From Acrasis kona (taxonomy: Eukaryota; Heterolobosea; Eutetramitea; Acrasida; Acrasidae), in the NCBI GenBank assembly GCA_026419775.2, contig JAOPGA020001376.1, positions 36,298 through 100,297 on the forward strand: DNA of 64,000 nucleotides. Reading direction: 5' to 3'. Shown one piece after another: positions 12,101-21,348 of the stretch. The stretch's first letter is position 1. The number at the start of each line of letters is the position of its first letter. The translations under genes and the position numbers were made by a program. Below the pieces are notes generated by a model. That model made no database searches. It saw nothing but the letters and a program-made list of their open reading frames with translations, and was not told the DNA's origin.

Positions 12101-13985
12101 GTTCCAACAATACATACACATTGCAATGAGAATGGCCATTGGAGATATGAGAGATTTTCATTACAAGGGGCTATCGGAGCAACAAATTTTATCACAATTA
12201 GGTCCACGTGTAGAATCGTTACTTTATAATCGCCTCATGACTCCGTTCATGAGTCCCCATTTAGAGCTCCTATCTCAATCTCTCTACCAAGATGCATTCA
12301 ATCAAGTTTTACAAAAAATTTATAAATTGTTCATGACGGAAATGGCTGGACTCATGTTACCCAATGTATACATTAATGGCGAACAATCGAATCAGATCAG
12401 AAAGGGATTGAAACCACATCAAGTCTACTTGATGAAATATACATTGGATCTGATCGATAGTTACATGGCGGGAAGTTCCGATAATGGACTTTCGCGCAGC
12501 GTGATGGAAAAGGAAGCAAAGTTACTCAATACGCTTCTGAAGCTCTATAATAGACCTACACAAGATATCATCAAGTTATATCAAAAGTATGGCGAGTATC
12601 CAACCTTAAATACTACCAGCGTGACGAAGGATTATCATCTGGTTGCGTTATTAGCGGTGAGAGCTCGTAAAGATAAACAAGCTGCTCATTTCTGCGAACA
12701 ACATATGGCAGAAGCAGAGGAGAGAAGATTGGCGCAGCGATATCGATTACAACCTGATGTAGATGGCAAGCCACTACTTTTAGCATCAGAGAATTGTTCT
12801 AATAGAGGAATGTTGGTAGGAATGTGCCACTTGACGCGCACACATCTCTTATACGAAGCTGGTAACAATCCATTGGTATTTAGTCGAGTAGGACGCGCTG
12901 CTCCTCATTTACGCAACAGCACGTCCATGGTATCGGCTGCAACCGCTAGAATCGATCTAGAGGATTTGGTTCGAATGGCTCGTAACAATAATTTACTCGG
13001 TAAAGGTCTACATGTTTACTTTGATAACCACAAGGGTAACAAAGGTGACTTGAAGGTGTTTTTTGGTAAAAGCAAAACAAGAGATTTATTCTATGAGCAA
13101 ATCATAAAGGCCGTAAGGGAATTGAACATTTGTCAAATTGCTGAGCAACCTAAATTTGTGTTATTTGTAAAAAACAATCAACCTGGTGACCAACCTTTTA
13201 TTGGTTCATCATTATCCAACATTAGCACTTTATCTTCTTCTCCGTCTTCTTCTTCAGTTCCTTCTGTGGCTCGTAGTAATGTAAGTCAAGTACCAGAATT
13301 CCCTACTCTGGATTTAGATGAGTTGAGCGACGATCCGGAGCACGACCTAAGTGGTAGTAGGAGAATGAAAACGAGTGATGCTAGTACGGACGATGACGAT
13401 ACCACTCAAAATACATCTGCGCTAGATGACGAAGATACTTCATTAGGAGAAGATGACACCGATACAGATGAAGTAACTAACGGTAGTTTTGATTTGAAAT
13501 TGAAATCATTAATCTCTCCAGGAAGCACATCAGCGACGCCCACAAAGAGCGTTACTTTGAAAGTACCCAAGCACAACAAGACGTCGAGCATGACCGAAAC
13601 ATCTTTGAAGAAGTTGAGAGAGAAGGGAGATATGCAGTCGTATTTTAATCATGTGTTTAAGGCACTGGTCGGAGAAACAGTTAAGGTTTATGTACCAGCG
13701 GTCAAGATGGAGAAGATTAAGGAAGGAAGAAAAAAGATTGTAAAGGAAACAGAAGGAGCGTTGTTTGTTACGGATCGATATGTTTGTTTTTCTGATGTTG
13801 CCGATGATTCTGTGTGTAGTGTTGTTGGGTTACAGACCATAACTTCCGTAAAAACTAAAAAATGGAAATTAGTCCACAAGAGGTTGGTGCTGCAAACAAA
13901 GAGCGGAGAAAGGTTTAAATTCTCTATTGATGGCAATAAGCAACTAAAGTTAGTGTATGAAGCCATCAAAGGCAATAAATTGTAA
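9148..13985 (+). CDS. C2 / Munc13-like / tandem GRAM-like protein, four exons, 1571 aa
   Basis: Exons 9148-9411, 9449-9778, 9827-9983, 10021-13985; introns of 37, 48 and 37 nt keep one frame. A C2-like beta region lies at about residues 235-390. A long helical region follows. At about 1043-1108 it ends in a segment like Munc13 homology domain 2 (DLIDSYMAGSSDNGLS, then a helix ending in DIIKLY). Two GRAM/PH-like beta domains lie at ~1165-1290 and ~1458-1570, separated by a Ser/Asp/Glu-rich linker. Munc13/BAIAP3-family proteins tether and prime vesicles and help assemble SNAREs; GRAM domains bind membrane lipids. A role in exocytosis or vesicle tethering is inferred from the domain order. A further acidic Ser/Thr-rich linker lies at ~875-925. 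Confidence 0.8.
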
Positions 13986-14027
13986 CATTTTGTATCGAAA
14001 TATTTTTAGTTTACCAGAATTTTTGTC

Positions 14028-14825
14028 ATGGGAACATTGTATACAGAGGAACGGGAATGTCCATCCGATAAATGCAAACATAAAAATCAAAAGCATTATC
14101 ATTGCTTTGGAGAACCCAATTTTTGTGAAAAAATATTTTCAACCAGGCAACTATTTCATCAACACCTTCACATCGCCCACAGGCAACACACAATACTCGG
14201 CAAGTTTGAACCGATTACGTGTGAGAAAAAAAATACGTGCGACAAGTACTCTAGATATTCTGATCTTCCGTCGGGTAAGCATGATAAAAGACATTATCAC
14301 TGCTCGCATTGTGAAAAAACATACTCGACGAAAAGGGACATCGACAACCACACTGTAAAAAATCACTACGACGAATTAACAAAACAGACGAAAAGAAAAA
14401 GGAGGCGCATCAAATCGAGAAGAGAGGAAGAAATCGACGACGAAATGCAAAAAATAGACGAAGAGGAAGAGGAAGAACATAGTGAGGTTGTATCGGTTAC
14501 GATAAGAAGAAGAAGACGCACAGAAAAACTTCGTGAGGAAGCGCCACGGGAAGTAAGTAGCAGTAGCGAAGAAGAGTCAGAAAAACCAAACACTATTCAC
14601 GACGGTGCAGAACCGTTCACAGATGGTGCTTCTGGTCCTCCTGATGATGTAGATTTTAGCGAGGAGTTTTTACCCGCCGACAGTGCGAAGGTTATCATAC
14701 ATAGTACCGAACGCGGCGGGTACGACCCATCTGATGAAATTGATTTTAGTGACATGTTGGAAACTACAGATGGAGCGGACATGATCTCAAAGAATTCTGA
14801 TGAAAATGACGAAGACAACATGTAA
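14028..14825 (+). CDS. C2H2 zinc-finger protein with acidic tail
   Basis: 265 residues in one exon, beginning 42 nt after the upstream stop. Two fingers are visible: C26-x6-C33-x12-H46-x4-H51 (atypical, with six residues between cysteines) and C92-x2-C95-x12-H108-x4-H113 (canonical). Next comes a basic stretch (KRKRRRIKSRR) likely to act as a nuclear localisation signal, then Glu/Asp-rich and Ser-rich segments. Two similar acidic motifs of the type S/D-EIDFS-D/E near the C-terminus look like activation- or interaction-type short motifs. A nucleic-acid-binding nuclear protein is likely; no specific family is recognised. Confidence 0.8.
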   Translation: MGTLYTEERECPSDKCKHKNQKHYHCFGEPNFCEKIFSTRQLFHQHLHIAHRQHTILGKFEPITCEKKNTCDKYSRYSDLPSGKHDKRHYHCSHCEKTYSTKRDIDNHTVKNHYDELTKQTKRKRRRIKSRREEEIDDEMQKIDEEEEEEHSEVVSVTIRRRRRTEKLREEAPREVSSSSEEESEKPNTIHDGAEPFTDGASGPPDDVDFSEEFLPADSAKVIIHSTERGGYDPSDEIDFSDMLETTDGADMISKNSDENDEDNM

Positions 14826-15174
14826 CATACAAATAGTCCTGTTGTGGTGATTTTTGGTGCATTGTGTTTACAACTAAGTAATAACTTGAAATCTAAGATC
14901 ATTGATTCTCTCCACACAATTGAAGGTGTCATCGACCTGGATTGAACCTAAGATTAGAATAAATCAAATACTGTTCTTGATTGTTGAGTACATATGTTGT
15001 TTGCATTTAGAGTCATGTAGGTTAGACAAGAGTTTATTGATTGTGGAATAATATAAAACAAACAATACATGATTAACAATGGTGGACGATACGCTTGCTT
15101 GCTTTTAATTGACTTGGTATTTAGCAATCTCTTTTGCAGCATATGCAGGTCAATTTAGCCTTGTTTATGTTATA
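14826..15174. other. Intergenic, nothing recognised
   Basis: About 350 nt of AT-rich sequence between the C2H2 gene and a weak minus-strand frame. No RNA fold, repeat or exon could be supported. Confidence 0.5.
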
Positions 15175-15438
15175 CTAACTATTTTCCAACAATTTCCTAG
15201 CGTCTTGACCATCGTCTGAACTTTCACTGCCTTTCTTAGGTCTACCCGCAACAAATACGCTGCTTTTATACCAAAATGACGATATGATTGTTTCATGATA
15301 GTACAAAATGCCAACAGAAAGTGCCCCTCTCTTAAAACAAACGCATTGATACTTCGTATAAATGTCCAGAATGCATCCCGGTGGACTGCTATGCATCAAT
15401 GAACCATAAATTTCTCCCAGGAGAGGTGTTCTCCACAT
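15175..15438 (-). CDS. Doubtful 87-codon frame
   Basis: An ATG-started frame whose C-terminal part (VAGRPKKG..SSDDGQDARKLLENS) has protein-like composition. The segment just upstream on the same strand, in another frame, also looks codon-like (YYSSDGKQCGEHLSWEKF), which hints at a broken or intron-containing gene. No family is recognised. It sits next to a decayed ARM gene on the same strand and may belong to the same decayed stretch. Confidence 0.25.
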   Translation of the reverse strand: MWRTPLLGEIYGSLMHSSPPGCILDIYTKYQCVCFKRGALSVGILYYHETIISSFWYKSSVFVAGRPKKGSESSDDGQDARKLLENS

Positions 15439-16689
15439 TGTTTGCCGTCACTGGAGTAGTAACAAGAAACCTCATCTCCATTTTTGTATACCTAATAAAA
15501 TTTACTCTTTAGATACTTGGTCGTAGATTTTTTACTAACAAATACATTCTCTAAATCTTTAGTCCTAATTGTCCATAGCTAATCACGGTCAGATTGTTCT
15601 CTTACTCACTGCTACAAAACTATACGCTCAACCATAGCTTGTCAATAAAAGCGAATGAGATGCATCCCCATCTTTCCTAATGAAACACCCGTCTCGTTTA
15701 TAATAGATGTATACCGATTGCTTGTACTACCTACTCATAGTTGTCCTAACTTATTACTGTTATAATATTTTATTGTATCTTACTTACCGTTATAGCCACA
15801 AGATAAAGTTTTCCTTCATTGTCTAACGTTCATTCTCGCGCTTATTTGTACTATCGTTATCCTTCTGCTTTCCTTTGTTCAATGTTGCTGATAGAACAAC
15901 TCGATTGCAGGCTCCACAACTCATCCAAAATCTTTTTTTTCTAGAACCCGTATACGACGATATTGCTCTACTAATTGCAAGAGCAACAAATTACACCAGA
16001 GAATACTTTACAGCCAGTATAATGGAAATATAATGTGAGATTATTCCAAAGTTTGGCAAGACACATTAAAGACCTTTTTCAATTCAAATTGAGGATTTGG
16101 TTGTTATAATTCGTAGTAACGAAACGTTCACAGGTTATCTACGCCTAGTCATGAGAACAATTTAGCCACTACTAGAGGGCTTCAAAGACCAGGGTATTAA
16201 AAGTTGCTATTGAAACTGCTTTTGCTGATCTTCGATAATGTTTTGATACGCGTGAAATGACTGATTATGTTGTTAATTAAAATTTCGAATCGATTGCATG
16301 TGGTTCCCCACTTCGGCAAACCAACAAGAGTTTGCCAAATTGTTGTAATGGGAAACGAATTGTGACACAATAAAGCTGAGTCTTCGAAGAATGACCAATG
16401 GTTCCAGAAATTAGACAATCCTGAGGGTAGCGTCGAACCCAATATAAAAAGAATCATAATCGCTAAAATCAGGTGCGACTCCACACTCTCGATAGTATAT
16501 ACTTCGGATACTGCGATGACAACATCGAGGGAAAGCATCTTGAAATCCAAAAAAATCCAACGTTCGTAATATAGCAGATGTTACCTCGTATTGAGTCGAA
16601 ATCTTCATTTGTGAAAATGTTATTCATTGGATAGTATACAAACAAGTGTTTGTTCTATACACTTTCAATCGCCTCTAATTATAATATGT
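15439..16689. other. Sparse AT-rich stretch with frame fragments
   Basis: About 1.25 kb with only short overlapping minus-strand frames (for example 16197-16550 and 16411-16608) that switch phase and contain many stops between them. Some pieces look protein-like (AILRTLDFFGFQDAFPR), consistent with the remains of the gene at 16690-17281 or a second decayed gene. No intact gene was found. Confidence 0.45.
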
Positions 16690-17281
16690 TGTGCTTTCGG
16701 AACTTAACGCGCTCCGACCAATCATCATTGCACTCAATTATCACGTCAAGGACAACATCGGCTATATCTCAGAACGTTGACACAACATTCAATACTTCGG
16801 TATTAGACAAAATTCTATTTCTAAATCAAATTCAGCATAACGCAAACAACAACATCCATTGTATTGACAAATCAAATTGGTTTTTTAAGGACTCTGATTT
16901 CATAATGTTGTATAGCACAGCAACCGAATCAGCTTCGTTCGTATTTGTAATTACTTCGACAATTTTACTTGAGTATTTGACTGCGAATCTTTCTATGCCT
17001 GTATTATTAGCAAGGTTCCTTAATATTCGCAGCAATGAACTATCTTTTGAGTAGATGCACTCAACTATTAATTGCTCAATATGTTCTGATTTGAGTATTA
17101 TAAGACTATTTTTTGGGACTAGACATAGATTGTTAAGCAAAGCGACTAATGTCTTATCAGCTTCCTCTGTGTTGTCAACTAGTAGATCTACAATAACTGG
17201 TATCAGTTTTGAAAAGCAAACATCAGACTGATATTGCTCGTGTGTTGTAACTAAATTAGAATTTATGTAGGTTGGCGTCAC
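16690..17281 (-). pseudogene. Decayed ARM/HEAT-repeat gene fragment
   Basis: The frame 17281-16832 encodes an armadillo-like solenoid (segments such as LIPVIVDLLVDNTEEADKTL and LRILRNLANNTGIERFAVKY). The only start codon at its 5' end is GTG, and an upstream in-frame TAA closes the frame, so no ATG initiates it. A 48-nt intron could remove two early TGAs and continue with NRILSNTEVLNVVSTF. An in-frame TGA at 16769-16771 then interrupts a frame that stays protein-like (DIADVVLDVIIEC..) up to a TAA. Loss of start plus internal stops suggests a pseudogene. Unseen exons could instead rescue it. Confidence 0.5.
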
Positions 17282-17684
17282 AAAAATGATGCATTAACTT
17301 CGACATACAAATTTCACCACTACACCTTAAACATGTTCGCCAAACATCAGATTGTACAGTAACTTTATAAATGGCGTTGGTTAAGTTGGTGTCAGTTATG
17401 TCTTTGTAAATAATTGTTTGTATATAAAGTTTATATTAGCTATGCATTGTATATCAACACTCAATTTTCTCAAAAATAATGCTGACACCGTTAGAAGATC
17501 AACATTCGCTCTATTTTGTATATTTTTACAGAGGTGATTAATAATGTTGTTTTTACTAAAAGAATCTCGTTTTTATTTTATTACCCGGGTTGGATTGATT
17601 ACAACAGGACTTTGTGTAATCTCCGTTACAGTTGGGAGAATCCGGGGTATCTTCATGTCAATCAAAGCGGTTAAAACAGAGAAA
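17282..17684. other. Intergenic upstream of the secreted protein
   Basis: About 400 nt of AT-rich sequence. An ATG at 17544 is in frame with the secreted protein but would bury its signal peptide behind 47 residues. I treat it as leader sequence. No other feature seen. Confidence 0.5.
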
Positions 17685-18185
17685 ATGAATTTTGTTCGCC
17701 TCCTTGTTGTTGCCGTTCTATTGTTTGTTGGAGTACAAGGATACAGCTTAAAAGTCGTGAACAAAGTGAACCCATGCTCTGGTCGTTCATACTGTACATT
17801 AAAAATGTTCTATACTGGATACCAGCAAAAAGATTTGTGCCTAGGTATTCTTAACTTTGATTTGTGATTGACATTTTTAGGTGCAACAATGACTTTTGAT
17901 GGAAGCCAAATCCCAGGTACAGGATTGGGTATTCAAGAGAATGGTATGTACTGCCGTAGCCATGGAGGAGAGACTGGTTGTATAAATCCAGATAATGCCG
18001 GAATGCAATTAGTCTTGAAAGGAGGCAGTTGCAATAATATACAATTGAACGATCCATTCTATTGTGGTAAATACCCACCCAATGCCAAATCGGTTCTTGA
18101 TGTGCAGATGAGTGGTAGTTGGCCAAACTGCGTAGCCACCATCTACAGAAAGGGAGGTGCTCCTGGATGCCAATCTCGTTGTTAA
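17685..18185 (+). CDS. Small secreted cysteine-rich protein, 154 aa
   Basis: Exons 17685-17844 and 17881-18185, joined through a 36-nt intron (donor GTATTC, acceptor TTTTTAG). The N-terminus MNFVRLLVVAVLLFVGVQG is a clear signal peptide. The mature part has ten cysteines, an even number consistent with five disulfides, and is rich in Gly. There is no membrane segment or lipid anchor signal. I do not recognise the family. Secreted binding, defence or cyst-wall roles are all possible. The ATG at 17685 was chosen because it places the hydrophobic signal first. Confidence 0.75.
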
Positions 18186-18326
18186 ATGCAACTAACGCAT
18201 AGAATAAATTCTTTTTTGTAGAAGAAATATAATGTTTTTATGGTGCATCGATTTACATATTCTGTGGACTATGATTTACATATCTAAGATTTATATTTAT
18301 ATTATGAAATGTCTGCAATATGTGTA

Positions 18327-18408
18327 GCCTCTATGGCCCAATGGATTATCATTATAAGGCGTCGGCCTACGGAGCCGGAGATCCTGGGTTCGATCCCCAG
18401 TGGAGGTA
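18327..18408 (+). tRNA. tRNA-Arg (anticodon ACG) with enlarged D-loop
   Basis: All four arms can be drawn. The acceptor GCCTCTA pairs over seven positions with TGGAGGT; the D stem is GCC/GGC; the anticodon stem TCGGC/GCCGG encloses loop CTACGGA, giving ACG; the T stem CTGGG/CCCAG encloses TTCGATC. A B-box is present and a run of seven T follows as Pol III terminator. Total length is 82 nt with the discriminator base, about nine more than usual. All the excess lies in the D-loop after the GG pair (ATTATCATTA region). Confidence 0.88.
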
Positions 18409-18644
18409 TTTTTTTACATGCCAACAACATCTGATTGTTGTAATTATTGATAACCTAAGAGAAGAACATCAAGAAAGGATGCGTCATACATAGTTCTGGG
18501 GAACTTCGCATGAACTAGCCAGTATAAAAGGTAAACTTAATAATATTTGAACAAACGTTAAGAAACAATATTGATCGTGTACACCATTTACCTTACGCGT
18601 CTATACGATTCTCGTACATAAAACTCAAACACACAACAAAGCAG

Positions 18645-19945
18645 ATGTATTTAATACGTCAATCAGGCCTTCCTGAGATTATAAATGAAAACATTGACCC
18701 ATTGGAGTATATTGATGAGGATGTCATGGTAGAGGCCAAGGCTAAGCAAGTTGCAGAACTATTGCAAAATTCGAAGCATGCAGTTATATATACTGGTGCG
18801 GGAATAAGCACAAGTGCAGGTATACCTGACTTTAGAGGTCCAAATGGTTTTGTCACATTTTTATTTTTTTTTCTGAATCATAAATAGGTGTATGGACTCA
18901 AAGAGAAACAGGAGCAAAAATCGATCATTTCAAACCATCACCTTATCTTCTCCCTACAATAGCCCATCAAGCAGTTAAGACCCTTGTTGAGCTTCAAATG
19001 GTATGTCCGAAAAAATAACTAATTATTCATTCTAATGAGGTCAAACATGTTGTATCCACTAATTGCGATGGGCTTCATATCAAATCTGGTCTCAACCAAA
19101 ATCAATTATCAGAAATTCATGGTAATTCTTATTTGGAGGTTTGCGCTGATTGCGGTAAAAATCATTGGAGAGATTATGCAGTTCGTAATAACTGGAGTAG
19201 CCATAAACATGAAACTGGAAGAAAATGTGAATCGTATAGATGTGAAGGCAACCTTTTAGATACTATAGTTAATTTTGGTGAGGATGAACTCGAGGGGCCA
19301 TGGAATCAGGCTGTATTAAATATGAATAAAGCAGATCTTGTAATTGTACTTGGTAGCAGTCTCCGCGTAAGACGCTCATGCGAACTACCCGTAATGTGTC
19401 TCGAAAACGAAGGGTCTAACCTTGTTATTGTTAATCTTCAAAAAACTCCCTCTTATGATAAAGCGAAATTGAATGTACATTGTAGGACTGATGATTTCAT
19501 GGGTCTATTATTTAAATATCTTGAACTGGATATTCCAAGTTATGTCTTCGATGTTACTTATGAATTTGGTATAGAAAAGGTCGATGACAAAAGTAGGATT
19601 TTTGTTCGAGAGTGTGGCCAGGACAAACACATAGCTTCTGTTGTTGATGAAGTGCTTTTTAAAGTATCTTTGGGCGCCCTTGAACTGGATCATAAGATGC
19701 GTAGTAGATGGCATGAGACGGAATATCAATTCTTAATAGACGAGCCAGAATTGGTTACAAAAATAAATGTAGATTTAATGATGAATTTCAAAGAAAAGGA
19801 GGGTGTGTCCAATATTTGTTCTCTCGAGATCGATCCTGTACCGTCGCCTTACTTTTGTGTCAAGTTCCGAATCCAAAGAGATTCCGTCACTGGAGAAATG
19901 ACCGTCGAGAGAGTTGAGGAGGGAGGTTTTTGTTCAATATGTTGA
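18645..19945 (+). CDS. SIRT6/7-type (class IV) sirtuin, three exons, 406 aa
   Basis: Exons 18645-18846, 18888-19000, 19040-19945; introns of 41 nt (weak donor GTTTTG) and 39 nt (GTATGT). NAD-dependent protein deacylase. The NAD motif [18 protein letters not shown] is at ~50-67, the TNCDGLH motif follows, and the catalytic His lies in SEIHG. Zinc ligands are in CADC and in the HETGRKC..C segment, and DTIVNFGE is characteristic of the SIRT6/7 class. LGSSLRV and IVNLQ complete the Rossmann core. About 150 residues follow the core, and the chain ends FCSIC, a possible CaaX-type tail. A second, shortened copy of its last ~30 codons lies at 21349-21434. Confidence 0.9.
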
Positions 19946-20030
19946 GGTTATAAACAATAATAATTTTATGATTTTTACATTTCAATTACTGTGGCATCTT
20001 CCATACTGACCAACTCTGTGTCGTCCCTCC
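19843..20030 (+). repeat. Direct duplication, copy A (SIRT 3' end plus OSCA tail copy)
   Basis: 188 nt covering the true 3' end of the sirtuin gene and a non-functional copy of the last ~17 codons of the convergent OSCA gene (in reverse). Copy B at 21349-21520 matches with about four substitutions and one 15-nt in-frame deletion. Homology ends sharply after TCGTCCCTCC in both copies. Confidence 0.92.
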
Positions 20031-20109
20031 ATTCCTTGCTTTATTTAACTTTAAAGTTAATCTTTGCGTTTGTAAATTAAATGTTGACTGTATGCTCAGC
20101 TTCAATTGC

Positions 20110-20440
20110 CTTCGGGCTTTCCGTAGGTGGGGCCTACTGTGAAGTTACTTTTGCGTGCTTTCCGTGGATGGATCCTACTTTTCGGTTGAACTTTTAAAGT
20201 TCATGTATAAAAAATTCGATTTATTGTTGCATTATAAAGTTACTACGACGTTGAGGTGAGCTAGCTCTAACGTGGAGACACATATTATTATTGCGACGTT
20301 TGGCTGTGTTGACCATGAACGTGGAGTATATATGCATCAAGTTTAAGGTTTATTCTGACGTTGAGGTGAGCTAACTCCAACGTAGAGACACACTTAAATT
20401 ACTACGACAACGTTTGACTGTATACCTAAACGTGGAGATA
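20110..20440 (-). repeat. Clustered stem-loop repeats of two kinds
   Basis: Two copies of GCTTTCCGTRGRTGG-like hairpins lie at 20116-20138 and 20157-20179; each folds on GTAGG/CCTAC or GTGGA/TCCTAC. A 110-nt unit is then repeated twice: GACGTTGAGGTGAGCT-type elements at 20247 and 20357 and ACGTTT..AACGTGGAG elements at 20293 and 20407. Each element is bounded by ACGTT and AACGT inverted arms. The array lies at the 3' side of the minus-strand ORF and overlaps its last codons. Confidence 0.8.
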
Positions 20441-21292
20441 AAAGTAGCCGTCCTCCTGAGGTCGAGTTGACTTCCTTTTACAAGGGTTAACAACACTAAT
20501 ATTCATTTTTTCGAAATTCATATCTGCTGTAATATCGGTCTCTTTCGCTTCTTTGAATTCGAGTTTTTTCCTATATTGATTCGAAAGAGCGTTCAAGATA
20601 TCTGTCAACATGTCTTCTTTAGTTCTGCGTTCAATCCCTCCAACACCCATGCTAACATTGGAAAGGTTGTTGCAGCTAATTACTTTACGTAGTATGGACA
20701 AAAGGGTATTAGAATTTGCGTGAGTAGCTTTAATAGTTTTATTTTCGTGTTCTTTGATAATATGATCATTTATATTAGTGTCAATAATTGATGCGGTGTG
20801 GCATTCCGGGCAGAAATAAACCGGTTGTGATGATTTGTTAGATTTGATGTCTCTTATTTCAAATTTTTCATCATTGTATTCAATACTGCCCATAGTTAAT
20901 TGAGAAAATTGCTTGTAGAACAATTCGTGTGTGTTAAAAATTTTTTCTTTCTGTTTGTCGCAGACGATACGCTCCCAATTTTTTGACTTTAATGATGCTC
21001 TGGAAAGCCATATTAGCTTTTCTAGGTGCCCTTCGTCAACATTAGATAGGTATTTCTTGAATTTTGAATCAATAATAGCACAATCTACAACGCATACATA
21101 TTGTACGATATCTTTAGTTAAAAAAAATCTTTCCAAGTATTCTAAAGTATCGGATGTGAGGTCGTTATTGAAAAAATTTAAAATGTATTTTGTGTTGTCT
21201 TTGAGCCCGGAAGCTGCTGTTAAAATTAAAGTGAAAGCGTCTTCGTCTTTAAGGGATTGGTTTCTAGCATCTAAAACAACAGGAACAGTCAT
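20426..21292 (-). CDS. Orphan C2H2-finger protein inside the insert, 288 aa
   Basis: A single-exon ATG frame located wholly between the two duplicated flanks. One C2H2 finger is visible: C161-x2-C164-x12-H177-x4-H182. Before it is a mixed alpha/beta region of ~130 residues starting MTVPVVLDARNQSLKDED. After it come a helical segment with TLLSILRKVIS and a basic tail (NPCKRKSTRPQ). No transposase, reverse transcriptase or nuclease motif is evident. Neighbouring genes have introns and this one does not. It could be cargo or the mobility protein of the insert; the function is unknown. Confidence 0.65.
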   Translation of the reverse strand: MTVPVVLDARNQSLKDEDAFTLILTAASGLKDNTKYILNFFNNDLTSDTLEYLERFFLTKDIVQYVCVVDCAIIDSKFKKYLSNVDEGHLEKLIWLSRASLKSKNWERIVCDKQKEKIFNTHELFYKQFSQLTMGSIEYNDEKFEIRDIKSNKSSQPVYFCPECHTASIIDTNINDHIIKEHENKTIKATHANSNTLLSILRKVISCNNLSNVSMGVGGIERRTKEDMLTDILNALSNQYRKKLEFKEAKETDITADMNFEKMNISVVNPCKRKSTRPQEDGYFYLHV

Positions 21293-21348
21293 TGTTGGTT
21301 TTTCCAGTTGAGTACGTTACAAGTTAAATATTTAAATATTTGAGATCA

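Larger units (their letters stand above)
20031..21348. mobile_element. Candidate 1.3-kb insertion flanked by long direct repeats
   Basis: The block between duplication copies A and B contains one intronless ORF and a structured 3' region and nothing from the flanking genes. It lies exactly between the convergent 3' ends of SIRT and OSCA. The duplication lets both genes keep an intact end, as expected if one event inserted the block and duplicated about 170 nt of target. No typical terminal inverted repeats were found; only a short ATTTAACTT-like match occurs near both ends. The mobile nature is inferred. Confidence 0.5.

Noticed and set aside
16832-16834. In-frame TGAs in the ARM fragment as evidence for a reassigned TGA codon
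   Set aside because: Other genes here end at TGA in the expected places (for example the sirtuin and FCSIC remnant), so TGA is a normal stop.
16650-17054. 134-codon plus-strand frame
   Set aside because: Antisense of the decayed ARM-repeat segment.
18327-18408. tRNA-Arg as a plain pseudogene
   Set aside because: All stems, the B-box and the terminator are intact and a second tRNA has the same kind of insertion, so decay is not the simplest reading.
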